From: Candidatus Hodarchaeota archaeon
Lineage (GTDB): Archaea; Asgardarchaeota; Heimdallarchaeia; Hodarchaeales; Hodarchaeaceae
NCBI GenBank assembly: GCA_016840285.1
Contig: JAEOSR010000050.1
Location: 1 to 64,000, forward strand
DNA length: 64,000 nt
Direction of reading: 5' to 3'
This document shows positions 8,738 through 18,134 of the stretch, in pieces (within the stretch, counting starts at the first letter, position 1; each line of letters starts with the position of its first letter). The notes beneath the pieces are model-generated. The model did not search any database and was not told the origin of the DNA. It saw nothing but the letters and a program-made list of their open reading frames with translations. Both the position numbers and the translations under genes were made by a program.

Positions 8738-9844
8738 ATGAAGTTAAAAGCTGTTTTTCTAATATTACTTGTCAATATTCTTATTTCCTCATTTTTAGCG
8801 GTTTCTCTAGGCGTAAATAATAAAGGAAAGACTTCTATGTCTCATGACTGGCACTTCATTGCTTTAGGAGACACCCGCAATTGGGGTGAGAACGATTCTA
8901 ATCCTGTTAGAGCTGCGGTAATCAATTCAGTGGTAGAAAATAATCCCAATTTAAAATTTATTCTACATTCGGGAGATATGGTTAATAGAGGAGGAGAACA
9001 GGACGATTGGGATCGTTATTTTGAAGATATTGAAAATGCTACAGAAAGAAATGTTAAGTTATATTATGCCATTGGAAATCATGAAACCTACACCTACAAT
9101 TTGCCAGATGGTAGTTATGGCCCTCCTGAAACGAATTTTTCTACTTATATGAAAAATGTTGATCTACCAGGGAATAAAAGATATTATAGCTTTGATTTTA
9201 ATGATCAAATTCACTTTATAATTATTAATACAGATGAATATTGGGAGGGTGGAGATGAGGGTACCTTCGATATTACAGCAGAACAGCAATCGTGGATAGA
9301 AAATGATTTGAATAAGAATTCCATTGACTTTGTTGTTGCAATGTTTCATCGGCCATGTTATTCAATCAGAAGAACCTCAAGGGTTGTAGCTGCTCAAGAG
9401 ATCAGACGAGTCCTAGAGCCTCTCCTCATTGATTACGACATTGATTTAGTATTTTCTGGCCATGATCATTATTATTATCGTACAAAACGGAATAACATTG
9501 TTCATGTTGCCACAGGTGGGGGAGGTGCGCCTTTAGCTTTCGATGACGATACTTCTGAATGGTTAGAGGATGATATATTCTTCTCAGAATATCACTATTG
9601 TAATGTCACTGTAACCCAATCTGATGAAAACATAATAGTAAAAGTAGATATGTTGATTTTAGATGAAATTGAAGGAACAACGACTTTGGGTGATTCATTT
9701 GAAGTAGTCAATCACTTGGGTGAAACAACATTAACTTCTTCCGACACAGATGAGACAACGACAACTAAAGGTACTATATCCATCCCCCTTCTCTTTGGGA
9801 TTCTCGGAATTATCTGTATTAGCTTCTTACAAAAAAAAGGATAA
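8738..9844 (+). CDS. Secreted, membrane-anchored calcineurin-like metallophosphatase
   Basis: The product has an N-terminal signal sequence (MKLKAVFLILLVNILISS) and a C-terminal hydrophobic anchor (ISIPLLFGILGIICISFL) ending in lysines, with a Thr/Ser-rich linker before it. Between them are the metallophosphoesterase motifs: ALGDTRNWG, LHSGDMVNRGG, AIGNHE, AMFHRPCY and FSGHDHYYY, which ligate two metal ions. The fold resembles purple-acid or alkaline-phosphatase-like extracellular enzymes. ATG 8738 is preferred over a TTG nine bases upstream because it begins a classic signal peptide behind a TATA box. It should act outside the cell on phosphate esters; the substrate is unknown. Confidence 0.82.
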   Translation: MKLKAVFLILLVNILISSFLAVSLGVNNKGKTSMSHDWHFIALGDTRNWGENDSNPVRAAVINSVVENNPNLKFILHSGDMVNRGGEQDDWDRYFEDIENATERNVKLYYAIGNHETYTYNLPDGSYGPPETNFSTYMKNVDLPGNKRYYSFDFNDQIHFIIINTDEYWEGGDEGTFDITAEQQSWIENDLNKNSIDFVVAMFHRPCYSIRRTSRVVAAQEIRRVLEPLLIDYDIDLVFSGHDHYYYRTKRNNIVHVATGGGGAPLAFDDDTSEWLEDDIFFSEYHYCNVTVTQSDENIIVKVDMLILDEIEGTTTLGDSFEVVNHLGETTLTSSDTDETTTTKGTISIPLLFGILGIICISFLQKKG

Positions 9845-9880
9845 CCTGAAAAATACCTGAAGCCTCACAAAGATAATTAT

Positions 9881-10998
9881 TTATGAAAGAAATATAAATC
9901 GAGTGCTTTTGATATCTCCGCTTGTTGTATATGGAGATTCAGAGTGAGTTTTTGCGGCTGTTATAAATTTCTCAAGATTATTTGAAATAAATGTTATCAT
10001 TTCTTCTTTTAAAATGTCGAATTTTCCATAAATTTCTGGAATAATGTAAGTAAAGAAAACAAAAATTCTGTCATAGCATTTGAAATGCCAAATAACAGAA
10101 TTCTGAAGTCTCTTAGCTCCTATTAAAGACAAATTATCTCGATATTTGTTTAACAGATACTCTTGCTTTATATATCTGGAAATAGATTCTAATAAAGGAT
10201 CTGAGATGTCATCTTGTTCGTAACCCTTTGCTGTGGAAAATAAATAATCCCCATTTTCATCATAGACTAAGATGAAAGAAACAAATTCAGCCAAATCGGA
10301 TTTAATTTTACTTAAAACCTTCCAGTATATTGCTGCATCTTCTCCTAATGGGCCCTCAATTGCTTTTTCAAAATTCTCATCCAATCCTGCAAATTCAGGA
10401 GTCTCTAGGTTTGCTTGAAGTGGGGTATAATGATCAAGCAAATTACTTGGTAATTGTTGAAATTCGTTTGATGTGGCCAAAGATACTAGTGAGACACCGT
10501 TTGGAGCTTTTGCATAATCGACATATAGAGGTTTATTTTGGTCTACAGCTAGGTCTAGTAGTATAGGTCGCACTATGTCTTTAAGCTGCATTATCGCTTC
10601 TAATAATCCCGACATCAGCAAAATTTTCGTGTTTTTTGGACTTATTTCTGGACTATCACGGTTTTTAATGGCTCCTGATTTATTAACATGAATCGATCGT
10701 GTATAAACAGGAAGGCCACCCTCATCCGCAAGAATCACAAGAAGATTGCTCCCCTTTAGGGAGGATTGACTAACAAGAGGCTGATTTTCATTAGCCAGCT
10801 GATTAAAATATTCTTTTGTCTTGTTCTCCTTCTGCAAGAACAATTCATCCTTGGTTGAACTAAACCGATAATAAAGTTCCTCCCATAGTACTTATTAAGG
10901 TGAACTAGAGAATCTATTCGAAAATTTATTTTCCCTATCCTAAAAACTGATTTGTAGAAATTTTCTAAAAGAATCCTGTTGTTAATATCTTCTCCCAA
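9881..10998 (-). pseudogene. Tandem longin-like protein, interrupted by a probable one-base frameshift
   Basis: The intact frame (10843 to 9881, TTG start, 320 residues) holds two longin-like units: one around LLVILADEGGLPVYTRSI, one around FVSFILVYDENGDYLFSTAKGY, each followed by a long helix. Upstream of its apparent start the frame continues as WEELYYRFSSTKDEL, then meets a stop. A second frame from TTG 10998 supplies a natural N-terminus ending in DSLVHLNKYY. Inserting one base near 10885 joins them as ...NKYY-WEELYYRF.... The reconstructed gene is 1.12 kb and overlaps the end of dph2 by 34 bases. It is either a real frameshift or a consensus error. Function is unknown; scaffolding of GTPases is plausible from the fold. 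Confidence 0.5.
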
Positions 10999-11972
10999 GT
11001 TATTTTCCCAAATAGATAAAGAAATTCTTTAAATGTTACAATCGGTTTTGATGAGTGGATATAATCATCAATGGCTAATCGTGGACAGGCCGTGTCTACC
11101 CAAGCATCAATCCATGTAAAGTTTGTAAGATTTTCCAAATTAATATTTTCAGCAATTAATAATATCTTAGATTTGTTATGGTCTTGTAAAATCTTCTCAA
11201 TCCTCAAAATTATGTCAGGATGATACTGACCTAGTTTTGAGCTTCCTAATATTCCCCATACGTTTGCTGTTCGAGCCTGGGTAATAATACCATTTCTTTT
11301 TCGAATTAATACTTTACGATCCTTGTCTAAGAATAACTTTATTTCACCTGAAAATGGATCTAGTTGAAGTATTGGAATTGATGTACTAAGTAATAGTCCA
11401 TATGTGTGAAAATGCCCTGCATGAAGACTAATAATCCCATCAACTTGCTTAGAAAATCCTCTAATACTTTCGACATTGCATCCTAATATTTGGCCTTCTC
11501 TTTGAATATGGCTTTCAATGCCAATACTATCTAGATGAGTTTTTAACTCCACCAAATTCCTCAGATGCTGAATGGTGGCAACTAAACCAACATTACTCCA
11601 TTTTAAATCCAATAATTTTTCAGATAGCTTAGGATGATAAGATGAAATTTCAAAAGTAACGAAACAAGGAATTAATAAGATATCTAGAGACGCTATTTGA
11701 ATTTTCTGATGAAATCCGAACTTGTTATGTCCAAAATGGATAAGTAAATCACACCCAAACTGAATTGCTTTATTGATAGCTAAATCACAGATTCCGTAAC
11801 TGGGATCTCCTTCAACAATAATTTCAATACCTAAAGGTGATAAAACCTCAAGTATTTCTTGGAGAGGAGTATTAAGTAATCCTTCAGGCATTTGAAGAAA
11901 AATTTTCTTGTATTGTTTCTTTACAATTAATTCCTTGATTTTATCTAATTCTAGATCGTAATAACTACTCAT
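10965..11972 (-). CDS. dph2: Diphthamide synthase subunit Dph2
   Basis: This 335-residue protein matches archaeal Dph2, which transfers the 3-amino-3-carboxypropyl group of SAM to a histidine of elongation factor 2, the first step of diphthamide synthesis. The three domain-linked cysteines that hold the [4Fe-4S] cluster are present: C62 (SYGICD), C165 (ILGCN) and C296 (DTACPRLAIDD). The N-terminal FLQMPEGLL is also typical. Length fits the archaeal homodimeric enzyme. The 3' end overlaps the reconstructed N-terminus of the tandem longin gene on the same strand, suggesting cotranscription. Confidence 0.88.
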   Translation of the reverse strand: MSSYYDLELDKIKELIVKKQYKKIFLQMPEGLLNTPLQEILEVLSPLGIEIIVEGDPSYGICDLAINKAIQFGCDLLIHFGHNKFGFHQKIQIASLDILLIPCFVTFEISSYHPKLSEKLLDLKWSNVGLVATIQHLRNLVELKTHLDSIGIESHIQREGQILGCNVESIRGFSKQVDGIISLHAGHFHTYGLLLSTSIPILQLDPFSGEIKLFLDKDRKVLIRKRNGIITQARTANVWGILGSSKLGQYHPDIILRIEKILQDHNKSKILLIAENINLENLTNFTWIDAWVDTACPRLAIDDYIHSSKPIVTFKEFLYLFGKITWEKILTTGFF

Positions 11973-12095
11973 AATGTCTCAGCTATTCAATATAAGGATG
12001 TTTCTCTCTCTTTAATAATTGAAATAAATAATTTCATCATTCTATCTCGAAAAAGCAAAAGAATTTAAAACTTTAGATCAATTGTTTCAAGTACT

Positions 12096-13046
12096 TTGCT
12101 TGAAACTTTTCTTATTGATCAAGGAATAATGCAATCAAGACGAGTTCGCCTTCTATGTATTCCTGACTATCTATTTTTTAGAACTCACGCCCATAGACTT
12201 TACCGAGAGTTTATAGGTATCCCACGTTACTCTATCATAACCCGAAAAGTCACTGATGAACTAGAAAAACATTCAGATCAAACTTGCTCTCTCGAAACTC
12301 TATATATTGTCGACGGATCATCAGCTCTAACAAACGCTCCCTTTTACTTTCCACTTGCTAAGCACCTGGATTTATCTATTGTTGGAACTAATCTCGATAT
12401 TACTGAACTCCCAAAACTAAGGTACACGACCCCCTCGAATAAAAATTTCCAGCAATATGAACCAATAACTGTTGTAAGTAGTGAAGTCATCTTCCATGCT
12501 CCACTTTATGAGAGTGGATTAGAATCAAATGCTATAACACTTCCCCAATCATTTGACCTTTTCTTACAACCAATAACAGTAACAAAAAACACAATCGCAG
12601 TGGGTTCTGTTCGAGAAATCGACGAATTCTTTCCTATCAATTTCGATATAATGAGGATTAATTTAGGAGACTTTATAGAATATAATCAGCTCTTCTCGAA
12701 ACCTATTGGGCTATCAGGAAATGCAAAAACGATGCGTAAACAAGCAGTCTTAGAAGGATTAGGTTTAATAATTAGTAGCTTTAACATTCCCATTGTACTA
12801 ATTTCACTCTATAAAATCGCTAAATTCTTCGCAACTTCATCTGACTCTATACGACATCAAATACAAGATATTTGTAATCGTTGGAACTTTTCAGAATCAC
12901 TATTAATTAATAATGAAAAACGAAGAGTCTGGAAGAAAGAAAAACAGGAAACGCTTGAAATTTTTTATGATGCTCTTGGTTATATAGTCTTATTCAATCG
13001 TTCTGCGCAAAATAAGCCTATTATTACGGCTTCTCCACGAAATTAA
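12096..13046 (+). CDS. Unknown protein, about 300 residues
   Basis: I do not recognise the family. The 316-residue product has no signal peptide or clear transmembrane span. It begins with a basic segment (SRRVRLLCIPDYLFFRTHAHRL), has a beta-rich middle (ETLYIVDGSS, TIAVGSVREID), and ends in a helical, basic region (NEKRRVWKKEKQETLEIFYDAL). The start is uncertain: TTG 12096 gives the longest frame, while ATG 12129 follows an AAGGA run. It is divergent from dph2 and shares a 123-base spacer with it. Base composition and codon use match the neighbours, so it is likely a real lineage-restricted gene. Confidence 0.6.
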   Translation: MLETFLIDQGIMQSRRVRLLCIPDYLFFRTHAHRLYREFIGIPRYSIITRKVTDELEKHSDQTCSLETLYIVDGSSALTNAPFYFPLAKHLDLSIVGTNLDITELPKLRYTTPSNKNFQQYEPITVVSSEVIFHAPLYESGLESNAITLPQSFDLFLQPITVTKNTIAVGSVREIDEFFPINFDIMRINLGDFIEYNQLFSKPIGLSGNAKTMRKQAVLEGLGLIISSFNIPIVLISLYKIAKFFATSSDSIRHQIQDICNRWNFSESLLINNEKRRVWKKEKQETLEIFYDALGYIVLFNRSAQNKPIITASPRN

Positions 13047-13123
13047 GATGACTCGTTTAACTCTGACAATTTTCACGACAGGGAGAAGTAATAAACGAAA
13101 AATTAATTGGTTGGGGAATTAAA

Positions 13124-13132
13124 TTTATATAA
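13124..13132 (+). promoter_or_regulatory. TATA box of the coiled-coil/winged-helix gene
   Basis: The sequence tttatataa is a consensus archaeal box A. Transcription would begin near 13157, leaving a leader of roughly 45 bases before ATG 13203, with a GGTGG ribosome-binding site at about 13191. Confidence 0.5.
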
Positions 13133-13202
13133 GGTAGAAAGCTCTGATGAAAAGAAGAATTCCAAAAGTAAGCTGAAAAAAAAACGACCAGGTGGCACTT
13201 AA

Positions 13203-13715
13203 ATGAGTGACGATACTCTTAAAATAGAAGAAATCATTCCTACAATCGAAAAGGTCAAAAATACAATCGTTACAATGGAAAAGGAGTTGGCAAAGAAGCA
13301 ACAGGAGGCAGATGAGAAAGAAAAACTCTTAGCAGAGCGAGAAGCAAGGCTGAATGAAGCTCAAATTCACCAAACACAACTAGAATTTGAATATGCAAGT
13401 CTCGAAAGCGAATTCAAGCAAATATCTGAGCTTTTCTCTGAACTCTCGGAAAAAGAAGAAGTCTCACTTGATGTGAAACAGCTCCTTAGCATCTATATTG
13501 CCTTGCTCGAGAAAGTATTCGAGGGGAAACCCCATGCGAAGATCCTATATCTCTTACATGGAGGTAAATCTGAAATGACTCGCAAAGAACTAACAGCAGC
13601 TACAGGTTTTTCTCCAGCAATCGTTCTTCATTCAATACATGAATTGAATCGGGCAGAATTAATCAATTATGATGAAGAAGAAGCAAAGGCTTCTCTTGTG
13701 AACAGAATATACTGA
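13203..13715 (+). CDS. Coiled-coil protein with C-terminal winged-helix domain
   Basis: Residues about 13-90 form a charged coiled coil (KELAKKQQEADEKEKLLAERE). Residues about 100-165 form a winged-helix-like DNA-binding domain (KILYLLHGGKSEMTRKELTAATGFSPAIV, with the recognition helix near SPAIVLHSIHELNRAELI). This layout suggests a dimeric transcription regulator or a chromatin-associated protein. The gene has its own TATA box and a GGTGG ribosome-binding site before ATG 13203. The tyrosine recombinase follows on the same strand 76 bases downstream. No ligand-binding domain is visible. Confidence 0.65.
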   Translation: MSDDTLKIEEIIPTIEKVKNTIVTMEKELAKKQQEADEKEKLLAEREARLNEAQIHQTQLEFEYASLESEFKQISELFSELSEKEEVSLDVKQLLSIYIALLEKVFEGKPHAKILYLLHGGKSEMTRKELTAATGFSPAIVLHSIHELNRAELINYDEEEAKASLVNRIY

Positions 13716-13791
13716 TTTCATATTATTTCTTTTGAACGTGAACCTTTTTCGTCATGGGGACAAGTGGATAATCTCTAAATGACACGCTCAT

Positions 13792-14715
13792 TTGAAAATA
13801 TTTGGCGACATTTTCCAATTAAAAATAAAGTTGGAATTTGCCTTGTTAGTCAATGATTTCCTGATTACACTTGAAATTGAGAAAGGGTACTCACCAAAAA
13901 CTATTCGGGAATACTCCTATGATCTGAAAATGTTTGAACGGTTTAATTGTGGAAAACCATTCGAAGAAACTACAACTATGGATTTACGGCGGTTTTTACT
14001 TCATCTTAAGCGAGATAAGGAATACGCTGCAAGAAGTCTTCATCGAAAAATATGCTCTTTAAAATCATTTTTCAAATTTTTAAAGAAAGAAGGTCTTATT
14101 TCTACAAATCCAACCGAAAACATTGAATCTCCGAAAATCCCAAAGTCCTTACCAAAAACGATTACTATTGAAGAAACTTTGAAGTTGTTAGCCACCCCAG
14201 ACAAACCAAGAGACAAAACAATTCTTTACTTGCTTTATGGAACAGGTATGAGAGTGTCAGAATTAAGTAATCTTAACATTGAGCAAATAGATCTAAAAGA
14301 TAAAACTATTCATGTAATAGGTGGAAAAGGAGGGAAGGACAGAATAATCCCTTTCCCTAATGAAATAATAAAAATTTTGGAAGATTATATCATAACACGA
14401 GGGAGTCCACAGGATTCAGCATTTATCCTGAACCGTTCAGGTAACAGGTTAACCCCTAGATCAATACAACGAATTGTGAAGAAGTATAAAAACGCAGCAA
14501 ATTTGTTAGATAAAACATTAACTCCCCATACTTTACGACATGCGTTTGCTACTCATCTATTATCAAATGCTGTTGATATCCGTGTCATCCAAGAGCTCTT
14601 AGGACATGCTTCCCTTTCAACGACCCAACTTTATACCCATGTCTCCTTAGAACACCTTAGGAAATCTTATGACTTAGGACATCCGTTATCAAAACAACAG
14701 GTTATCGAAGGTTGA
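13792..14715 (+). CDS. Tyrosine recombinase (XerA/XerD-like)
   Basis: The 307-residue protein has the N-terminal SAM-like core-binding domain (LEIEKGYSPKTIREYSYDL) and a C-terminal catalytic domain with all expected residues: Arg in YGTGMRVSEL, Lys in GGKGGKDR, HTLRHAFATHLL (His-x-x-Arg), His in LLGHASLSTTQ, and the nucleophile Tyr in LYTHVS. Archaeal XerA resolves chromosome dimers at a dif site; this may be that enzyme or an integrase relative. No neighbouring att or dif-like site was seen. The start is unclear: TTG 13792 opens the frame, but ATG 13779 reads 25 sensible codons in another frame before a stop, so a small lesion in the A-rich 13820s is possible. Confidence 0.85.
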   Translation: MKIFGDIFQLKIKLEFALLVNDFLITLEIEKGYSPKTIREYSYDLKMFERFNCGKPFEETTTMDLRRFLLHLKRDKEYAARSLHRKICSLKSFFKFLKKEGLISTNPTENIESPKIPKSLPKTITIEETLKLLATPDKPRDKTILYLLYGTGMRVSELSNLNIEQIDLKDKTIHVIGGKGGKDRIIPFPNEIIKILEDYIITRGSPQDSAFILNRSGNRLTPRSIQRIVKKYKNAANLLDKTLTPHTLRHAFATHLLSNAVDIRVIQELLGHASLSTTQLYTHVSLEHLRKSYDLGHPLSKQQVIEG

Positions 14716-14751
14716 AAATCCATCAAATGTAGGGTTCACAAACGATCCAGT

Positions 14752-15539
14752 ATGGAGCTTAGGAGGCGCCCTAGTTATCAAAAGCAAAGCATCCTGATTT
14801 AGAAGTCTTCATAAAACACCTTTTAAAACAACCTCTTAGTGTTATATGTTATATTTTATGGTTCATTTATCATAAAATTGAACAGACAGACATAGAATTT
14901 ACCATTAATCCATTTAGTTACATTTTTCGTCATGAAAATAAATATAATATTGCAGGAGAGAATGTTTGGCAACTTGATAGAAATATTCGATGGTTCAAAA
15001 CCAATCTTGTTTTAATATTCGAAAAACAACAATGGAACGAGATCAGTCGAAGGTTTGAAAATTTTAGGAATCTGGAAACAAATCAACTTACGAATTCTTA
15101 TGATACTTACCTCACACTTAATCTTACCAAAGATCGCCTATCCTTTTCCAAACCAATTGATGATGAAATTATACAAATTCCATCCCCTAATCATCCTCTT
15201 CCCAAACGTTATCGCCCATATAATGCGGGATTAAACTTTGGACTCTTTAAGAACAGTCAGATTGTCTGTTTTGCGGCAGCTCCTCACATATTAACCCAAG
15301 AATCTTTTTCATTCGCTATACTAAGAGGAGTGGAGACAAAATTCCTCAAAAGAAGGCAAGGTTATGCATTAAAAACAGTTGGGGTACTGTGTAAGGAATT
15401 ATTCTCTCGTTTTCAATTATCAAATATATTTTTGTGGGTAGAAGAGAAAAATATTGCAGCTCGTAATTTGTACCAGAATTTGGGGTTTTTGGAAGAAGCC
15501 AAACTCTCATTAACCTATTGTGACATAAAAAAAGAATGA
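14752..15539 (+). pseudogene. GNAT acetyltransferase with N-terminal frameshift
   Basis: One frame is open from 14775 to 15539 but has no ATG, GTG or TTG before GTG 15330, which would leave only 69 residues. The encoded protein is clearly coding throughout and ends in a GNAT domain: FAILRGVETKFLKRRQGYAL (acetyl-CoA loop region) and VEEKNIAARNLYQNLGF, the standard motif B. An ATG at 14752 starts a second frame (MELRRRPSYQKQ) that would join near 14785 if one base were shifted, giving about 260 residues. Either the gene is newly broken or the consensus has an indel. The substrate is unknown; it stands just downstream of the recombinase. Confidence 0.6.
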
Positions 15540-15587
15540 TGCTGTAGATTTTGAGAACTATTCTTTGGCTGAATATGACAACAGAAG

Positions 15588-16685
15588 CTATGCAAAAGCA
15601 AAATATGTCTTAATCTGTTCTCCAAATTTTGAATAAAGACCAGAGTCAATTAATCTATCTTTGTTATTTAAAGATATGAAGAACTGCATTTCGAAAAGGA
15701 TCAATAATCGTCGTAAAATCTTTCTGAAGAGGAATGTTTCATCCTCCACAGTTAGGATGGCTTGTGTTACCAATCCTCTCTCAAGGAGAACCTTACGATC
15801 AATCCCATCTATCTTTGTCAAATATCTGTAGCCTTTAACGGTTTCTGTTATCGCTAACGACATTCCTACCATCATCTCACTAAAGAGAGCTGGTTCAACT
15901 TGGATTTCGGCTCGTCGGAAATTATAGGAAATGTAAGAAAGGCCTGATTCACTGTTAACGAATGAAATATTGAACACTTTTAGGGGACTGGCGATTAAAT
16001 TGGAAGGACTTAAGAAAATGACAAACGAGATGATTAATACTCCTAGTGAAAAGAAAGCTAAGTACAAGTTTGCAGGGATAGTATAATCAATACGCGACCA
16101 GAAGAAAACAATCCCACTCGATGCCAATACTACCCAGCCAATAAAATAAGACAAAGTAAAATGTTTGATTCGACGTGACCCAGTTCTGAAGATTAGTTTG
16201 GCATATGACATAAGATCAATAATGATGATACCCATTGCAAACGAGATAAATAACAGAAAAAAGGGATCATAATGAACCTGCCATGTATTGGTTAACGTGT
16301 CAAGAGATAAATAGTAAAATTTTTCGTTAAAATATCCAAGGATCGTTCCACCAACAAGAAAAAACATTATATTTGTTTTAATCATATGAAAAGACCCTTT
16401 TGACATGTTAACTCCAAGATACAGGAAAAGCAGACCAATAAATGTTAAACCAAACGTAAAAGCCTGAGACAAGGTAATATATCGTTCTTGGGAAACATCG
16501 AAAAACAGAGTAGAAGGAATAATTCCAATTACCCCGATGAGGAAGAAGAAAAAGGCCACAAAATAAAATAAAATCGGACGAAGTCGAAATCTTCTGTATG
16601 AATAAAGAATTGCTATTAAGCAAATTCCAATCGCGAGAATCGATAAAAAACATAAAAAAAGATTAAATACATCGATTTCGGCCAT
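15588..16685 (-). CDS. Seven-span-type membrane protein with C-terminal longin-like domain (paralogue 1)
   Basis: About seven hydrophobic helices occupy residues 1-240, beginning FNLFLCFLSILAIGICLIAIL. They are followed by a roughly 120-residue soluble domain whose strands and helices (FVNSESGLSYISYNF, then EPALFSEMMVGMSLAI, then DRKVLLERGLVTQAILTVEDE, then LRRLLILFEMQF) parallel the longin-like protein at 7.2 kb. The MAEID start at 16685 is chosen because the paralogue at 18.1-19.2 kb begins MAEID; an upstream extension to 16760 is open but unlike the paralogue. The arrangement suggests a membrane receptor or anchor that displays a longin platform in the cytoplasm. This is inference from fold order only. 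Confidence 0.65.
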   Translation of the reverse strand: MAEIDVFNLFLCFLSILAIGICLIAILYSYRRFRLRPILFYFVAFFFFLIGVIGIIPSTLFFDVSQERYITLSQAFTFGLTFIGLLFLYLGVNMSKGSFHMIKTNIMFFLVGGTILGYFNEKFYYLSLDTLTNTWQVHYDPFFLLFISFAMGIIIIDLMSYAKLIFRTGSRRIKHFTLSYFIGWVVLASSGIVFFWSRIDYTIPANLYLAFFSLGVLIISFVIFLSPSNLIASPLKVFNISFVNSESGLSYISYNFRRAEIQVEPALFSEMMVGMSLAITETVKGYRYLTKIDGIDRKVLLERGLVTQAILTVEDETFLFRKILRRLLILFEMQFFISLNNKDRLIDSGLYSKFGEQIKTYFAFA

Positions 16686-17030
16686 TAAAAACACATTATT
16701 CTTTGTAATCAAACAGAAGATGAATGAAATGGTAGTCTTATAGAAAACGTAATCAATCACGATTAATAGACTATTGTTACTTTTTAAGATAATCTAGTAA
16801 ATTTATCGTTGAGTTCCAAATTATTGGAGATATTGTAACTTCTTAAAAGATTAATTAAACCGACTATTTCCTCTATTGGACTGTTAGAGAGAAAATCTCT
16901 GAATTAAGGTTCCTGATCTGAACATTAAACATTGATTTTATGTTTTAATTGTCAGAAAAATGAAGAATAAAATAAACACATTATAGAATTATTAGAATGG
17001 AAGATGAATTGACCCTTTTTGCTATCAAAA

Positions 17031-18134
17031 TTAAGATTTCGCCTTTTGTGCCCTGAACACACCTGCAAGTGTTGTTCGTTTATAATCTACAATCTTCGCC
17101 TCTTCTAGCCACCTGAGAAAGTCTTCATGGGAGAAGAAACCTGTGACTTCCTCATGAACCCGCATATTAAGCTGCATATAAGGAGTATCAATTGGGAGCG
17201 TGCCTTGGTTGCCTAAAACTATTCCACCTGGTTTCAGCACCCTTCCCATCTCGAGTATGGCTGCTCGGGGATCAGAAGTCCAATGTAAAATCTGTTGGAA
17301 ATAAATAGCGTCGAAACTGTTATCCTCAAATTCTAAACTTTCAGCTCTCATTGCTTTAAACTTCGGGTAATTATCAGATGTCAATTCTGGTGCCAAGGAA
17401 CCCTTCATTGTGGTTCGCAGAACCTCCACCAAAATTTCTGCGAAATCGTTTCTAGCAGTCTCAATAAAAGATGCAACAGCATCGATTGCTGTAATTTTTT
17501 TCTTACCTTCGAACATTATCCACATTTCTGCTGTTTCTCGTCCAGCTCCACACCCAATATCTAACAAACTTTCACCAGGGACTTTCTTTGGGGGTGTAAA
17601 AGCGAATGTTACTTTCCGTAGAGCGGAATAGAGTTTATTTGTCAAAGCTTCATCATAATCGAATAAGTGAGGGCCCACCTCGTCCAAACGATCCGCAAAA
17701 GTAACTTTCTCACCCTTTAATCTTCTTGGTAGTTGTCGTGCAAAATCCTTTGGCACACGAGCTGCATTATAAATTTTCTCAAAATCAGAAACACTTAACA
17801 AATCTTTAAGGGCAGGAATTTTGAATTTAGGATGTTTTGTGTATTTTCCTGTTGTTTCATCAAAAGATATAAGCGTTTCATCGTCTTCTACCAGAGTATC
17901 TAAAACCTCTTTCAAATATTTAGTTTCTTTATAGTTTAATCCCTCCTCAAATTCTTGAAGACTCTGGGATTGATCTAGAAAATCAAAAAATCCATCATTT
18001 TCCAAACTATGAAGTATAAGAAACCGATTTACTTTTTCAAATCGTTTACCAACACTTCCAATTGGCCCTAATTTCGTTATTAAGGTAATCCAAGCCTTTA
18101 ATCTACTCATAACCTTAACCTCGACTTTTGTCAT
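17031..18134 (-). CDS. SAM-dependent methyltransferase (class I)
   Basis: The 367-residue protein has an N-terminal helical region (NRFLILHSLENDGFFDFLDQ) like the dimerisation domain of O-methyltransferases, then a Rossmann-type SAM domain: LLDIGCGAGRET (motif I) near residue 188, ITAIDAVASFIE, DAIYFQQILHW and LKPGGIVLGNQG. The start overlaps the stop of the upstream membrane-longin gene by four bases (18131-18134), so the two are translationally coupled. A small-molecule or protein methyltransferase linked to a membrane signalling protein is the best reading. The substrate is unknown. Confidence 0.8.
   Translation of the reverse strand: MTKVEVKVMSRLKAWITLITKLGPIGSVGKRFEKVNRFLILHSLENDGFFDFLDQSQSLQEFEEGLNYKETKYLKEVLDTLVEDDETLISFDETTGKYTKHPKFKIPALKDLLSVSDFEKIYNAARVPKDFARQLPRRLKGEKVTFADRLDEVGPHLFDYDEALTNKLYSALRKVTFAFTPPKKVPGESLLDIGCGAGRETAEMWIMFEGKKKITAIDAVASFIETARNDFAEILVEVLRTTMKGSLAPELTSDNYPKFKAMRAESLEFEDNSFDAIYFQQILHWTSDPRAAILEMGRVLKPGGIVLGNQGTLPIDTPYMQLNMRVHEEVTGFFSHEDFLRWLEEAKIVDYKRTTLAGVFRAQKAKS

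Noticed and set aside
10756..10998. An independent 80-residue gene
   Set aside because: Only its first 40 codons look coding; they continue in the next frame as the tandem longin-like protein. The rest is a shadow of that gene.
15330..15539. A 69-residue GNAT gene starting at GTG 15330
   Set aside because: The same frame is open and coding for 550 bases upstream, so this would be only the end of a larger acetyltransferase.
16686..16760. N-terminal extension of membrane-longin paralogue 1
   Set aside because: The paralogue starts at MAEID, and the extension has no counterpart there.
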